A DNA stretch of 64,000 bases from Chthonomonadales bacterium (GTDB lineage Bacteria > Armatimonadota > Chthonomonadetes > Chthonomonadales > CAJBBX01). Below, piece by piece: positions 45,801 through 54,017 of this stretch (within the stretch, counting starts at the first letter, position 1; each line of letters starts with the position of its first letter). The translations under genes and the position numbers were made by a program. The stretch is from assembly GCA_027459625.1 (NCBI GenBank), contig DAIDHP010000003.1:1-64000 (forward strand). The letters are read 5' to 3'. The notes beneath the pieces were generated by a model. That model saw only the letters and a program-made list of their open reading frames with translations, searched no databases and was not told the DNA's origin.

Positions 45801-45850
45801 GCATAGACGGGGATCATGCCGACTGGGCGGATGCGATACTTGTGAAATAG
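42821..45850 (+). CDS. Tat-exported GH36-like alpha-galactosidase with NPCBM domain
   Basis: A 1009-residue protein opening ISRREFVELMAGLIAMN (Tat signal). A beta-sandwich (about 40-240) precedes a barrel of alpha-galactosidase type: DTFCIDMGW, LGLWISPSAVYG and VKFDGYVETCND, in which the Asp after KF is the expected nucleophile. An additional beta-domain follows. Residues about 870-1009 are an NPCBM sugar-binding domain (LRGLGTHALSRIIYDL through RLELFVGDGGDG). It probably releases alpha-galactose from extracellular glycans. ATG 42821 has AAAAGGGGAT upstream. It is divergent from DUF2294 and monocistronic. Confidence 0.85.
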   Translation: MKTKGISRREFVELMAGLIAMNMVTESDAMQRTFGTVRSHFDDSDIAARLRRRYSTEPAMLHFTSDGLILSNQTSDTILTLAASMPVFDFGDFTIGGASTSRIKWKEREIGDTVRWTRELHASPPHPAIIHEILEYHRDSSLIYRCAEIQLEGERALLHTVTIDEVIAKDASLTHNPGIQSHPILGDSFFCGVEYPVAPTTQVNANHVTLSNAPGIWLEPGRVYRTRSAVYGVTQPGNSRQAFEEYISALRPDPINIHWNYNSWWTSPVPYTESDILKIIKEFKENLYIPYHEMTDTFCIDMGWTNSESIWQINPSLFPKGFTGLEKALKEIHSKLGLWISPSAVYGQALNLVWAKQAGYEADQQKCCLGGPRYQAAFKMALTYIVGNFDLGHVKFDGYVETCNDTNHGHQPGLMSAEPIAEGIIDVFLTLHVMKHDSIWMEPTCFGFDPSPWWVMYCNSVIGCFGADSPYGQSPCPNYRESYTTARDNYNLKGDAHIQIPIAAIDDLGIDHQTEEPFQNDAVTTVLRGNQFLPLYVNPSFMSPRRWEFLAALLKWARRNTRVLSETKPIYPASWKGGELAPWVFSSSVFPREPYGYAHWKGDKGLLCLRNPWIDSVTLSLSPSKDMGAQNGLEDLTVSLIYPETRIVATGVKSETPLDLTVAPYETALYEIKRQSHKSKVTRPAWIAPQMEVKVNAVHLQISNKGEEYGADYTRLLPDKGDHLKVAMNGIIRLADSGSYELLALAEDSKPVEIPVYDFQVNGASVEPTIISSETGWSAGGGADQEHWVWLILPLELHVSDINASVILAGATGRLSIWVVRRDKIPWEPLKKVTGSIIPPPEERYIGAVNLCRYLSLNDNLPVVQGESPIKRINGIYLDTLKPVSATQGWGTLHFNQSVTGSPLCIDGVIHLRGLGTHALSRIIYDLDGKYSKFETWAGPDQATMATITMEVRVDGEVAWKSGLLSHDSPAQRVVVDVRGARRLELFVGDGGDGIDGDHADWADAILVK

Positions 45851-46259
45851 ATACACTCCCGCCATATCACTCCTCGAGGTAACGAACGGGGAAACGGTTC
45901 CAAACATCCTCCATCACAGCTCTTCGATATGGAAGTGCTCGTTTCATCGCTGTAACAATTATATTTATAGTTGCGTATACGATATGTGTTTGAAGGAGAT
46001 CATCTCCGGAAATAACATCCGGAGATGATGTTTACAGTCTTCTTTTTCAATGACATTTACGGGAACAGGGCGGTTCAATCATGGATGTGATCAATCCTTT
46101 GTTATGATATCCTTGAAGTATCCACTTTCTATTTCCTAATCATTGCATTCCCCCTCATGGGAATTGAATGGCTGCAAGCGAAGATCGAATGACACGACAG
46201 TCGAAACGAAAATAGGAACGCCAAAAGCGCATTCGATCATTATAGGAAAGGGGAAGCAA
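45851..46259. other. 409-bp intergenic region
   Basis: It holds the terminator at 45999-46029 and otherwise shows no gene. The last 120 bp precede the pilin-like gene at 46260 and contain AT-rich promoter-like stretches, but not the TTGACW/TTWAAT form seen at the minus-strand pilin genes. Confidence 0.5.
45999..46040 (+). terminator. Intrinsic terminator after GH36-like gene
   Basis: ATCATCTCCGGA and TCCGGAGATGAT form a perfect 12-bp stem (45999-46010 and 46018-46029) with a 7-nt loop, followed by a T-rich stretch to about 46047. Confidence 0.7.
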
Positions 46260-47045
46260 ATGAGAGTAAAACGCGGGTTCACACTAATCGAATTACTCGT
46301 GGTTATCGCAATAATAGCGATACTAGCGGCAATTCTTTTTCCTGTGTTTGCAAGGGCGAGGGTGCAGGCGGAATCGATCACCAGTATTTCAAACCTCAAT
46401 CAAATAGGGATGGCTTTACAGATGTATACTCAGGATTATGATGACACATATCCAACGGTACCGACACCGGAGGCGTCAAGCGTTGGGGATGGATGCGGGG
46501 TGTTGTACGGTGGGCAGCAATCCATTGGAAATCAGCAACAGCTTATCTACTCCCAGCTCAATAGTTTCGAATCACAACTATATCCCTACACAAAGAGCAG
46601 CCAAGTATTCATATGTCCTGGTGATAACGGTGCGGTGCCACTGGGAAATATCGGCTCGTCCATTCCGGATACGGCGTTTCCCATCGGGAATCGCTTCAGT
46701 TCCTATGGATATCGATTTTTCCTGTATTCCCCGATGGCTCCTAACCCATGCGGCTATGATGCCAATTTCAGTTCAGGAATGGGAACGGTGTTGAAGGAAT
46801 CGTCGCTGCCATATCCGTCCCAGACATTTGTTTATAATGAGTTATGGGTTTGGTTTGACAACCAGATGACGTATTTGCCTTGGCTCAAAGGAAACGGATG
46901 GGCTCCAGCCGATCGCATGAACTTTGAATTCGCCGACGGGCATGCGAAATCCTATCCAGTCGGGCAGATATTGCTCCAAGCGCCATACGCCACCGGTGTT
47001 GGGTACGACTTCAATTGGCCGCGCCTTGGCACAAGTGATCTATAG
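46260..47045 (+). CDS. DUF1559-type prepilin-like protein
   Basis: A 261-residue protein with a class III/type IV prepilin leader: MRVKRG then [20 protein letters not shown], with cleavage expected between G and F by a prepilin peptidase. The helix ends [13 protein letters not shown], followed by [20 protein letters not shown] and, near the end, [13 protein letters not shown], the DGH motif of this family. It is anchored by the N-terminal helix and exported as a pseudopilin or surface protein. ATG 46260 has AGGAAAGGGG upstream. It is followed by a small membrane protein gene in the same operon. Confidence 0.92.
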   Translation: MRVKRGFTLIELLVVIAIIAILAAILFPVFARARVQAESITSISNLNQIGMALQMYTQDYDDTYPTVPTPEASSVGDGCGVLYGGQQSIGNQQQLIYSQLNSFESQLYPYTKSSQVFICPGDNGAVPLGNIGSSIPDTAFPIGNRFSSYGYRFFLYSPMAPNPCGYDANFSSGMGTVLKESSLPYPSQTFVYNELWVWFDNQMTYLPWLKGNGWAPADRMNFEFADGHAKSYPVGQILLQAPYATGVGYDFNWPRLGTSDL

Positions 47046-47068
47046 GCGATTTCAGAGGAGGTGGAGAG

Positions 47069-47293
47069 TTGAAACAAGCGATCTCACGAAGGACTCTATG
47101 GGGCGTGTTGGCGTTGGTGGTGATTGTCATTGGCTTGATTGTCTGGGTGTTTGGCGAACATCCTTTTCAATTCACAAGCGACGGCGCCGCCAACGCAAGG
47201 ATTCAGGCGAACTTGCCGCGTCCAAAGGCGATGAGTTCCCCATTGCGAAAGGGACAGATTCCTTTTGCAAGAAATGAAAAACGGCCCTCATGA
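47069..47293 (+). CDS. Small single-pass membrane protein, pilin partner
   Basis: A 74-residue protein with one helix (LWGVLALVVIVIGLIVWVFG) and a basic, Pro-rich tail. TTG 47069 is the start: AGGAGGTGGAGAG lies just upstream. It follows the prepilin-like gene by 23 bp. Similar small proteins often follow pilin-like genes in this phylum; function unknown. It converges with the next pilin-like gene over a shared terminator. Confidence 0.7.
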   Translation: MKQAISRRTLWGVLALVVIVIGLIVWVFGEHPFQFTSDGAANARIQANLPRPKAMSSPLRKGQIPFARNEKRPS

Positions 47294-47311
47294 CCCACAA
47301 GAAGAATAATA

Positions 47312-47336
47312 GTGTTCCGGGAGATTCCCGGAACAC
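47312..47336. terminator. Bidirectional terminator between convergent pilin genes
   Basis: Perfect 11-bp stem GTGTTCCGGGA / TCCCGGAACAC with a 3-nt loop. On the minus strand it is followed by TATTATTCTTCTT. Confidence 0.75.
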
Positions 47337-47361
47337 CATTTGCTATGCCCCATCCCTGTGA

Positions 47362-48075
47362 CTATCGGCACTGCGAACTGATTGTTCGCTGATCGTTGTT
47401 GCAGGAGGAAGTGGGGTCGAAGTTCCACATGCAAGAGGGGGCGTAGGCTTGGATCCACTTCATGGCTTTGGTGTGTCCGTCGCAGAAGAGGAAGTTCGCC
47501 ATGCCGCTGTGAATGCACATGTTGGGACCGCACCACCGGCACAAGTCAGCGCAACCGCCTCCGTTTTGCTCGATGATGATAATTTTTTGGGCAGGTTGGA
47601 GAACAATGGACTCGTTTGCGGACGAATTTTGTGCATAGGAGAACCCCCATGAAGGTGGCGTGTCGCCGTTATTAGTTGCGTAATAATATGAACGCGACCA
47701 ATTGTTGGGCTCTATGTTTCCACCAACGCAATCACCGTTCCAATAGTTAATCGCGGATGGATTTGAGGGGCATGCGAAGACCTGATAGCTCTTCACATAC
47801 GGGAAAATGGAATAACGCCATTCCCATGCATGTTGCCCGTCCCACATTCTGACGCAAGGATAGTGTTCGTCGTAATCCTGGGTGTATTGCATGATCGCCA
47901 AGCCAATCTGGTTTTCATTGCTCAGACACGCGGCCGAACGTGCCTTCTCTCTGGCCTGTGCAAACACTGGGAACAGGATTGCGGCTAAGATAGCAATAAT
48001 TGCTATTACTACAAGCAGTTCGATCAAGGTGAAAGCATTTTTCCTTGAAATTACAGAACAATCAGCACGTTTCAT
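47362..48075 (-). CDS. DUF1559-type prepilin-like protein
   Basis: A 237-residue protein: basic leader [13 protein letters not shown], then [20 protein letters not shown] and [39 protein letters not shown]. The mature part has conserved Cys: [33 protein letters not shown] and a final SSQCR. It ends with [14 protein letters not shown] and SCMWNFDP. The processing site residue before F is Ala rather than Gly, as in its sisters here. It shares promoter type and Cys pattern with the genes at 49193 and 53488, so the three are recent paralogues. Confidence 0.92.
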   Translation of the reverse strand: MKRADCSVISRKNAFTLIELLVVIAIIAILAAILFPVFAQAREKARSAACLSNENQIGLAIMQYTQDYDEHYPCVRMWDGQHAWEWRYSIFPYVKSYQVFACPSNPSAINYWNGDCVGGNIEPNNWSRSYYYATNNGDTPPSWGFSYAQNSSANESIVLQPAQKIIIIEQNGGGCADLCRWCGPNMCIHSGMANFLFCDGHTKAMKWIQAYAPSCMWNFDPTSSCNNDQRTISSQCR

Positions 48076-48159
48076 TTCTTTTCGCCTTTCGTTAATATAT
48101 ATAGTGCCAATGGGGATGTTCCGAAAATGGAATAATAGCAGCTCTCCATTTGATGAATT

Positions 48160-48188
48160 ATTAAATCATATTTAATCAAAATTGTCAA
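48160..48188 (-). promoter_or_regulatory. Promoter of 48075 prepilin gene
   Basis: Minus strand TTGACA (48188-48183), 17-nt spacer ending TGA, TTTAAT (48165-48160). The start codon is about 80 nt downstream. Confidence 0.8.
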
Positions 48189-48476
48189 GAGAAAATATTT
48201 GTTCGCCGTAATCGAAATTCACTATGGCAAAACTTGATTGTGGTGAATGGTGATGCGATGATAACCGGGCGTTCCGACAGTCGAGAAATCTCTTTCACAG
48301 ATTTGAATTGCGTCATACAGGTGGGGACTCTTCCAATCTTACAATAATCATGGGACTTCTACACGGAGAGCTAGCGTGGAATGGCGTGATTGCGTTTCAT
48401 AGACGATGGGCATGGAGGTAAAAAAAGAGCCGCCTCGAATTCAATTTCGAAGCGGCGTGAAATACTCCGGGTCAAT
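48189..48476. other. Intergenic stretch between prepilin genes
   Basis: It contains the terminator of the next gene at 48419-48456. No gene seen. GCGTGATTGC at 48384-48393 weakly resembles the dispersed GTGATTGC element. Confidence 0.4.
48419..48456 (-). terminator. Intrinsic terminator of 48477-49193 gene
   Basis: GCCGCTTCGAA pairs with TTCGAGGCGGC (minus strand, 48456-48429, one G-U pair), followed by CTCTTTTTT. Confidence 0.85.
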
Positions 48477-49193
48477 TTACTGGCATTGCTGCGCGATAGT
48501 TCGCTGGTCGCCGTAGCAGTTACCGTTGGGGTCGAAATTCCACATGCAGTTTGGCGTGTAGGTTTGAACCCATTTCATGGACTTGACATGTCCATCCACG
48601 AAGAGGAAGTTTGCCATTCCGTTATGGACGCACACATTCGGGCCGCACCACTCGCACAGGTCCGCACAGCCCCCGTTGCCCTCAATGATGATGATTTTCT
48701 GCGCTGGAGCCATCACTACGGAGAGTTTCGAGGTGGAATTGTCCGCATACGAAAACCCTCGGGTGGGTGACATGTTCCAATCACAGGTTGCGTAATAGTA
48801 GGAATGAGGCCATACATTTCCCTCTATCATATTCCCCGCACAATCACCGGGCCAGTAATTTGATGCCGCTTGATTGGATGGGCAGGCGAAAACCTGGTGA
48901 CTTTTAATATATGGGTAAATCTCATACTTCCACTCGTATTGCTGCGTTCCGTTTGGCGCCTGCATCCGAACGGAAGGGAATGCTTCATCAAAATCCTGCG
49001 TGTACTGCATGATAGCAAGACCGATTTGATTTTCGTTGCTCATACATGTGGCGGCCCGAGCCTTCTCACGCGCTTGGGCGAAAACAGGGAAAAGAATTGC
49101 TGCGAGAATCGCTATTATGGCTATAACGACGAGCAGTTCAATCAGGGTGAACCCCGGTTTTCTAGATGATCCGATGCAATTTGCACTTCTCAT
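48477..49193 (-). CDS. DUF1559-type prepilin-like protein
   Basis: A 238-residue paralogue of the 48075 gene: leader ending RKPG, then [20 protein letters not shown] and [24 protein letters not shown]. It has the same Cys set ([33 protein letters not shown], final AQQCQ) and [14 protein letters not shown]. Here the leader keeps the classical Gly before F. The gene has its own promoter and terminator, so it is a separate unit, not part of an operon with its neighbours. Confidence 0.92.
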   Translation of the reverse strand: MRSANCIGSSRKPGFTLIELLVVIAIIAILAAILFPVFAQAREKARAATCMSNENQIGLAIMQYTQDFDEAFPSVRMQAPNGTQQYEWKYEIYPYIKSHQVFACPSNQAASNYWPGDCAGNMIEGNVWPHSYYYATCDWNMSPTRGFSYADNSTSKLSVVMAPAQKIIIIEGNGGCADLCEWCGPNVCVHNGMANFLFVDGHVKSMKWVQTYTPNCMWNFDPNGNCYGDQRTIAQQCQ

Positions 49194-49284
49194 GCTTGTC
49201 TCCGTTCCTTTTGTTGAAAAGTGATTCGACTAGAACAATTTGTTGGTAAGTGTACAATCAAGAATACAATTAATTGCCTCAGTA

Positions 49285-49313
49285 ATTAAATCATACTTCC
49301 GAGAAAAAGTCAA
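49285..49313 (-). promoter_or_regulatory. Promoter of 49193 prepilin gene
   Basis: Minus strand TTGACT (49313-49308), 17-nt spacer ending TGA, TTTAAT (49290-49285). Confidence 0.8.
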
Positions 49314-49459
49314 GTGGTAATGGAGAGTGTTTTTCATTCCCTCCCTATGTATTTGCTTTAATTAATGATCCATCCGTTGTGTTTCTTATCTTAGAGCGAT
49401 GACGGTAACATTGATACTGGTGAAAAATAGACTTCAGTGTGGGAATTATACAAATATCA

Positions 49460-50200
49460 TTACATATCATCCAGGGGGATTCCGATGATCGCCCCGGATG
49501 TGAAAAAGGATGGTCTGTTACTGATTCGTGGACGCGCAATCCTGCATCCGGCGTTGTAATCCACTTGGGTCCTTCCCAAACCTTGGCCAGAGTAGTCCAC
49601 CACAGTGTTGTCATTCACATGGTCCCACATGTTGAACCCGTTTGCGACGGAGGCGGTTGGTCTCATCGTTTTGGCGTGACCATCGCATAAAAGAAGCTTG
49701 AACTGACCCTCATGCCCTATGAAGCAGGATTGCCAGTTGTATCCGCCGGGGTACCCCACCAAGGCGAAGCCCAGTAGTCCCAAGGTTGCAGGCGAAGATA
49801 CGAGACAAATATCTTCTGAGCGTGCTCCTGCACCACTGCAAGTTTCATGAGTCGGTTCGCCTAGTTATAGCCTCCGTCAAAATGTCCGCCTGCGTCGTTT
49901 ATGGCAAAATCGGATATCAAATTGTTTGAACCTGACATGTTTTGGCTGCTGGCTGACGGACAAACCCATATCCGCTTGCTTATGAAATAGGGCATGCAGG
50001 TGTCTCTCCGACTCCACCACATCAGGTAGTTGGCGAAATCCCATCCGAAGTAGGTGTCATCATAATCCTGTGTGTATTGAATGATCGCGCGACCGATTTG
50101 CTTTTCATTGCTTAAGCAGGAGATGTGGCGTTCCTTCTCCCGCGCAGCACGAAAACCGGAAACAGAGTTGCAACGAGAATCGCTCCATGGAATTTCTCCA
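49460..50200 (-). pseudogene. Decayed prepilin-like gene
   Basis: Pieces of the family survive in two frames. About 49861-50165 encodes [38 protein letters not shown] and WVCPSASSQN; 49460-49783 encodes FKLLLCDGHAKTM and related text. Just upstream, ATLFPVF can be read in another frame, but the FTLIELLVV helix is gone. At least one frameshift and an N-terminal deletion have occurred. Its promoter (50204-50232) is still intact, so the copy may have died recently. Confidence 0.8.
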
Positions 50201-50203
50201 TAT

Positions 50204-50232
50204 ATTAAATCACACATATCAATAATTGTCAA
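50204..50232 (-). promoter_or_regulatory. Promoter of the dead prepilin copy
   Basis: Minus strand TTGACA (50232-50227), 17-nt spacer ending TGA, TTTAAT (50209-50204). Confidence 0.75.
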
Positions 50233-50265
50233 GAGATAATAATAAAATTTCTCATCCCTGAGCAC

Positions 50266-50575
50266 AAATATTTACATTCCGGAATTGATGTCATGTTGAA
50301 GTGAATACCGCAGCTATCATCTGCTTGCGTGGATTCGGGTGTATGTGCGTACTGAATCGAGAAGTATGTAAATGAAACCAAATTCAACAAAAAGCCGGCG
50401 AGCCATTCATATTTTACAATGACATGGCTTGCCGGATTGTTTTCCGTGCGGGGTCGTTAAGTGCGGTCGGATATGGCCATTGGGATGTTTTATGACGATG
50501 ATGTGCTATCTATCATTCCCTCAGAGCGAACATTGATGAACATCCCGCTCTACGCGAACGCGTTCGGTGAATCCT
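50266..50575. other. Intergenic stretch, nothing recognised
   Basis: About 310 bp with no ORF, repeat or clear hairpin noted. Confidence 0.5.
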
Positions 50576-50974
50576 TCAAGGTTTTTGGTAGATGATGTTG
50601 CCTTGGGCGTCGTACGCCATCATGCCAAGATTGCCAGTGCCATCCAAACCCACCACAAGTCTCCTCTTGCCTTGAGAGTCCGATAGAGCAAAACCGGACG
50701 ATCCGTCATTCAGGACACCCATGCCGATCCGTCTAACTCCCTGGGAGTCATAAAAGGCGATGCCGTTGCCGCTCATCCCGTTATCCTGAAGTGCGCCTAA
50801 TGCGGCTACGGTTTTGCCGTTTGAGTCCACGAGCAGGAATTTTTGAGCCTTGATCACTTGAGGAATTGCCGGTGCCTGAGCGTTCACTCTGCTAGCGCCG
50901 TGCATGAGTGCAACAGCCCACAATCCCGTGCCAACAAAAACCAACAGTACTTTCGTAATCCAATCCGATTTCAC
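50576..50974 (-). CDS. Small exported protein with beta-repeat body
   Basis: A 132-residue protein with an N-terminal helix or signal (VLLVFVGTGLWAVALMHGASRVNAQA). The rest consists of about four strand repeats of the form F-x-L-x-D-S-x-G-K-x-x-x-x-L-G, for example FLLVDSNGKTVAALGAL, FYDSQGVRRIGMGVL and LSDSQGKRRLVVGLDG. Such repeats occur in short exported proteins of unknown function. ATG 50974 has AGGAGAC upstream. It shares the prepilin-type promoter, so it may be co-regulated with the pilin-like genes. Confidence 0.75.
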   Translation of the reverse strand: MKSDWITKVLLVFVGTGLWAVALMHGASRVNAQAPAIPQVIKAQKFLLVDSNGKTVAALGALQDNGMSGNGIAFYDSQGVRRIGMGVLNDGSSGFALSDSQGKRRLVVGLDGTGNLGMMAYDAQGNIIYQKP

Positions 50975-51017
50975 CTTAGTCTCCTTTCCGCAGACAATAT
51001 GCTTGGATATGTTGTGA

Positions 51018-51046
51018 ATTAAATCATGTTATGGATATTTTGTCAA
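51018..51046 (-). promoter_or_regulatory. Promoter of 50974 gene
   Basis: Minus strand TTGACA (51046-51041), 17-nt spacer ending TGA, TTTAAT (51023-51018). Same form as at the prepilin genes. Confidence 0.8.
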
Positions 51047-51179
51047 TGGTTGCCATGATGATTTTATGGAAGTCGCAATCACGGAACGCAAAGGAAACGA
51101 TTGACATCTTTGATGAGTCCCTTGATAAGACGCATGCAATGGATTTTTGCAATCACCTCAGGCGACAGTTACGAATCAT

Positions 51180-52625
51180 TCATAAGGTCCATGGCTTACG
51201 CATGGGACGGCGAAGGAACATGTTCGCCACATGATCGTTAACAAACTCCTCCTTTTTCGGATCCCAATGCAATTTTCGTCCAAGCAACATGGAGATGTTT
51301 CCCAAATGACAAACTGTGGCGGAACGATGACCAATCTCTGCGTCGCATTCCGTTTTTGAACCGGTGCGTATGGAATCCAGAAAATTCTGCATATGGTTCG
51401 TGTCATCCTGCAATATGAAGTTTCCCTTGTAATCCAACGGAACTTTCATCTCCTTGTCTCGAATCGTTATCGGCTCTTGCAGGAGGCTGTCATCGCTCGC
51501 GCTGATGGAGTTTAGAGTGACGGAGACCCAACCTGCGGATCCTCTGAAGGTGAGCCCGTAGTCGTTTAGGTAGTTGGATGTGACGAGTGACACTCCATTC
51601 TCATAGGCGTAAGTGACGCGGAAGATCGGAACGGTGTCATACCAATTGTTATGATCACCGGGCAATGGGATATTCTTTCCCCGGATGCGGCTTTCCACCC
51701 ACACTTTTTGATAATTGGAATAGTCTTCAAACGGAGGTTTCAGGATTTCACCTTCCACTTCAACCGGACCGGAACGATCGAAGCCCAATCCCCATTGGGC
51801 GATATCGTTCATATGCGTCCCGAAATCCGTAAGATTGCCCCCCGAATAGTCCATGAAGTACCGAAAGCTGCCAAAACATCTCCGCTGATTGTAATCCGCC
51901 AGGGGACGAGGGCCAAGCCACATCTCGAAATCAAAATCAGCGGGGATTGGCTCCGCGTTGAAGGGGCCTCCGGTAGGTCCGGTAGGCAAATGCGCCTCCA
52001 CCATAGTAATACCACCCAATTTGCCGCTCTGAGCGAGTTTGACAGCAAGGAGATATCGAGGATCGGAACGTAGTTGGCTGCCCACCTGAAAGGATAATCC
52101 CGATTTTTTCCATGCACTTACAAGCCTCTTCCCTTCATCAATTGTCAATGTCAGCGGCTTTTCGCAGTAAACGTGTTTTCCCGCATTTAGTGCGGCTAAT
52201 GCCACAAGAACATGCCAATGGTCCGGAGTGCCAACGACAACTGCATCGATATCTCTTCGCTCCAATACCTCTCGGAAGTCCCGATATTTGGATATATCCT
52301 TATCAAAAGCGGATGCGGCGGAGTCCAAGTTTTGTCCGTATAAGTCGCATAACGCTACGATCTTAGTGCCAGGTAAGCTCACCGCAGTATGAAGATCCGT
52401 CAGTCCTCTCGCACTTCCTCCTTGCTCTCCGCCAAGACCTATGCCAGCAATCTGTAACGTATTGTTCGGACTTCGGTATCGTGGGCTTTTTGCTTTGGAG
52501 TCCATTTTACCCATGCTTATCCCCTCCGAAGCTAAGAGAAATCCCCCCATGCTTGCACTAACGGAGGTCGAGATGAAATCCTTGCGAGATATCTGTGTGA
52601 TTCCTAAATTGTTCATGGTATTCAT
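51180..52625 (-). CDS. Gfo/Idh/MocA family oxidoreductase, exported
   Basis: A 481-residue protein. The N-terminus ISRKDFISTSVSASMGGFLLAS is Tat-like but with RK in place of RR. The Rossmann motif is LQIAGIGLGGEQGGSARG and the catalytic Lys is in HVYCEKPLTLTIDEG. A later block MDYSGGNLTDFGTHMNDIAQWGLG carries the expected His. It is related to the 31101 protein but divergent. Substrate unknown; periplasmic sugar oxidation or reduction is likely. It lies among prepilin-like genes but has no sequence link to them. Confidence 0.9.
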   Translation of the reverse strand: MNTMNNLGITQISRKDFISTSVSASMGGFLLASEGISMGKMDSKAKSPRYRSPNNTLQIAGIGLGGEQGGSARGLTDLHTAVSLPGTKIVALCDLYGQNLDSAASAFDKDISKYRDFREVLERRDIDAVVVGTPDHWHVLVALAALNAGKHVYCEKPLTLTIDEGKRLVSAWKKSGLSFQVGSQLRSDPRYLLAVKLAQSGKLGGITMVEAHLPTGPTGGPFNAEPIPADFDFEMWLGPRPLADYNQRRCFGSFRYFMDYSGGNLTDFGTHMNDIAQWGLGFDRSGPVEVEGEILKPPFEDYSNYQKVWVESRIRGKNIPLPGDHNNWYDTVPIFRVTYAYENGVSLVTSNYLNDYGLTFRGSAGWVSVTLNSISASDDSLLQEPITIRDKEMKVPLDYKGNFILQDDTNHMQNFLDSIRTGSKTECDAEIGHRSATVCHLGNISMLLGRKLHWDPKKEEFVNDHVANMFLRRPMRKPWTL

Positions 52626-52733
52626 CCAAAAATAGTAGTGGTAAAGTCGTGCACTGACTTATCAAATCAGGATGGATTGGAGCAGCAAAAGCTCGGTTCG
52701 TACAATGAGTATACCGGGGTGAGGGGTAAAATT

Positions 52734-52766
52734 AAAAAAGCCGACCCATGATTAATATGGATCGGC
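52734..52766 (-). terminator. Intrinsic terminator of 52784-53488 gene
   Basis: Minus strand GCCGATCCA pairs with TGGGTCGGC (52766-52740, one G-U pair), followed by six T. Confidence 0.8.
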
Positions 52767-52783
52767 CTTTGATGAATAAAGAT

Positions 52784-53488
52784 TTACTGGCAGTTCTGCG
52801 GGATCTGTCTCGTTAACCAATAGCATTGGTTATTCGTATCGAAATTCCACATACAGGTTGGAGCGTAGGTTTGCGCCCATTTAAGAGACTTAACGTGACC
52901 GTCAGCGAAAAGCCAGTTGGACATGCCGTTATGCACACACTGTATGGCGCCGAAACACTGTTGGCACATATCCGCCCATTGCCAGTTGTGCGAGTCCACG
53001 ATCACGTTTTTCTGCGCGGGTTCAAGGATCTGAGCCATTGTGAAGGATGCCCCGTCATTCCATGAAAATCCCCAGTAATACGGATTTCCCTCGGTGGTGC
53101 ACCAAGCGTAGGATTCCGGCCATTGAGCCGGCTCAAGCATTCCACAGCAGTCACCCGGAAAGTACGTGCTGCTATTGGGGTTCGAAGGGCAAGCGTAGAC
53201 TTGAGTGCTCTTAACATAGGGGTTCAATTCAAATCGCCATTCGTAACCCCCTTGTGAATTTCTCGCCCTTACCATAGGATAGGTTTCGTCATAATCCTGT
53301 GTGTACTGCATTACAGCCAAACCCATCTGATTCAGATTGCTAAGGCAGGTGGCGGAACGAGCCTTTTCCCTTGCTTGTGCAAAAACAGGAAATAGAATTG
53401 CGGCGAGTATGGCTATAATGGCTATAACCACAAGCAGTTCGATAAGGGTGAATGCCGCAGAATGCTTTGATGCTTTACGAATCAACAT
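52784..53488 (-). CDS. DUF1559-type prepilin-like protein
   Basis: A 234-residue paralogue: leader RKASKHSAA, then [20 protein letters not shown] and [24 protein letters not shown]. The Cys pattern matches the others ([35 protein letters not shown], final PQNCQ) and the end has [13 protein letters not shown]. Own promoter and terminator. Confidence 0.92.
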   Translation of the reverse strand: MLIRKASKHSAAFTLIELLVVIAIIAILAAILFPVFAQAREKARSATCLSNLNQMGLAVMQYTQDYDETYPMVRARNSQGGYEWRFELNPYVKSTQVYACPSNPNSSTYFPGDCCGMLEPAQWPESYAWCTTEGNPYYWGFSWNDGASFTMAQILEPAQKNVIVDSHNWQWADMCQQCFGAIQCVHNGMSNWLFADGHVKSLKWAQTYAPTCMWNFDTNNQCYWLTRQIPQNCQ

Positions 53489-54017
53489 CTACCTTTCCTT
53501 TCTCCTAAATTTATTAGGGTTATAAGTTGGACTATGAAAATCACTCACATCAGTAAAAAAAGGATACAGAACCTTGTGTATCAGTTCATATTTAATCATA
53601 ATCTCATAAAGAAGTCAAGAGCAAGCTCTAAATTTTTTATCTGTGTTATATAAACCTCCTTTAGCGTTATCCACTGTCACACAATTTAATCACATTCGCG
53701 ATGATATTTGCTTGACTATCATAAGGACAAGAATGTTTCACTAATGTGGATTGCGGACAGGAACGGATGACGATGAAGGGGGAAACGCTCGGTCGCGGCT
53801 ATTTAGCATGCGTGAATATGAATATAAAAATGGATAAATTACCTTGTTGCGGGATTATCGTGTATAATCCTAAACATAAGCATGGGAAATACGTTTTACC
53901 TCTCTGCGGAGAAGGGGTTGCTGACACCACATCACACTTGGGATATTCCGTTCTGAAATATCATATACGCATCCGTTCGTTGCAAGCGGCGCAGGCATGA
54001 TGGGTTGAGCAACCGAT
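53489..54017. other. 529-bp intergenic region
   Basis: It holds the promoter of the prepilin gene (53590-53618). An 84-codon frame at 53746-54000 has no ribosome site or recognisable sequence and is probably not a gene. Nothing else seen. Confidence 0.45.
53590..53618 (-). promoter_or_regulatory. Promoter of 53488 prepilin gene
   Basis: Minus strand TTGACT (53618-53613), 17-nt spacer ending TGA, TTAAAT (53595-53590). A slightly divergent -10 box compared with the other four. Confidence 0.75.

Noticed and set aside
53746-54000. 84-codon frame before the ABC exporter
   Set aside because: No ribosome site, no recognisable sequence or composition of a gene.
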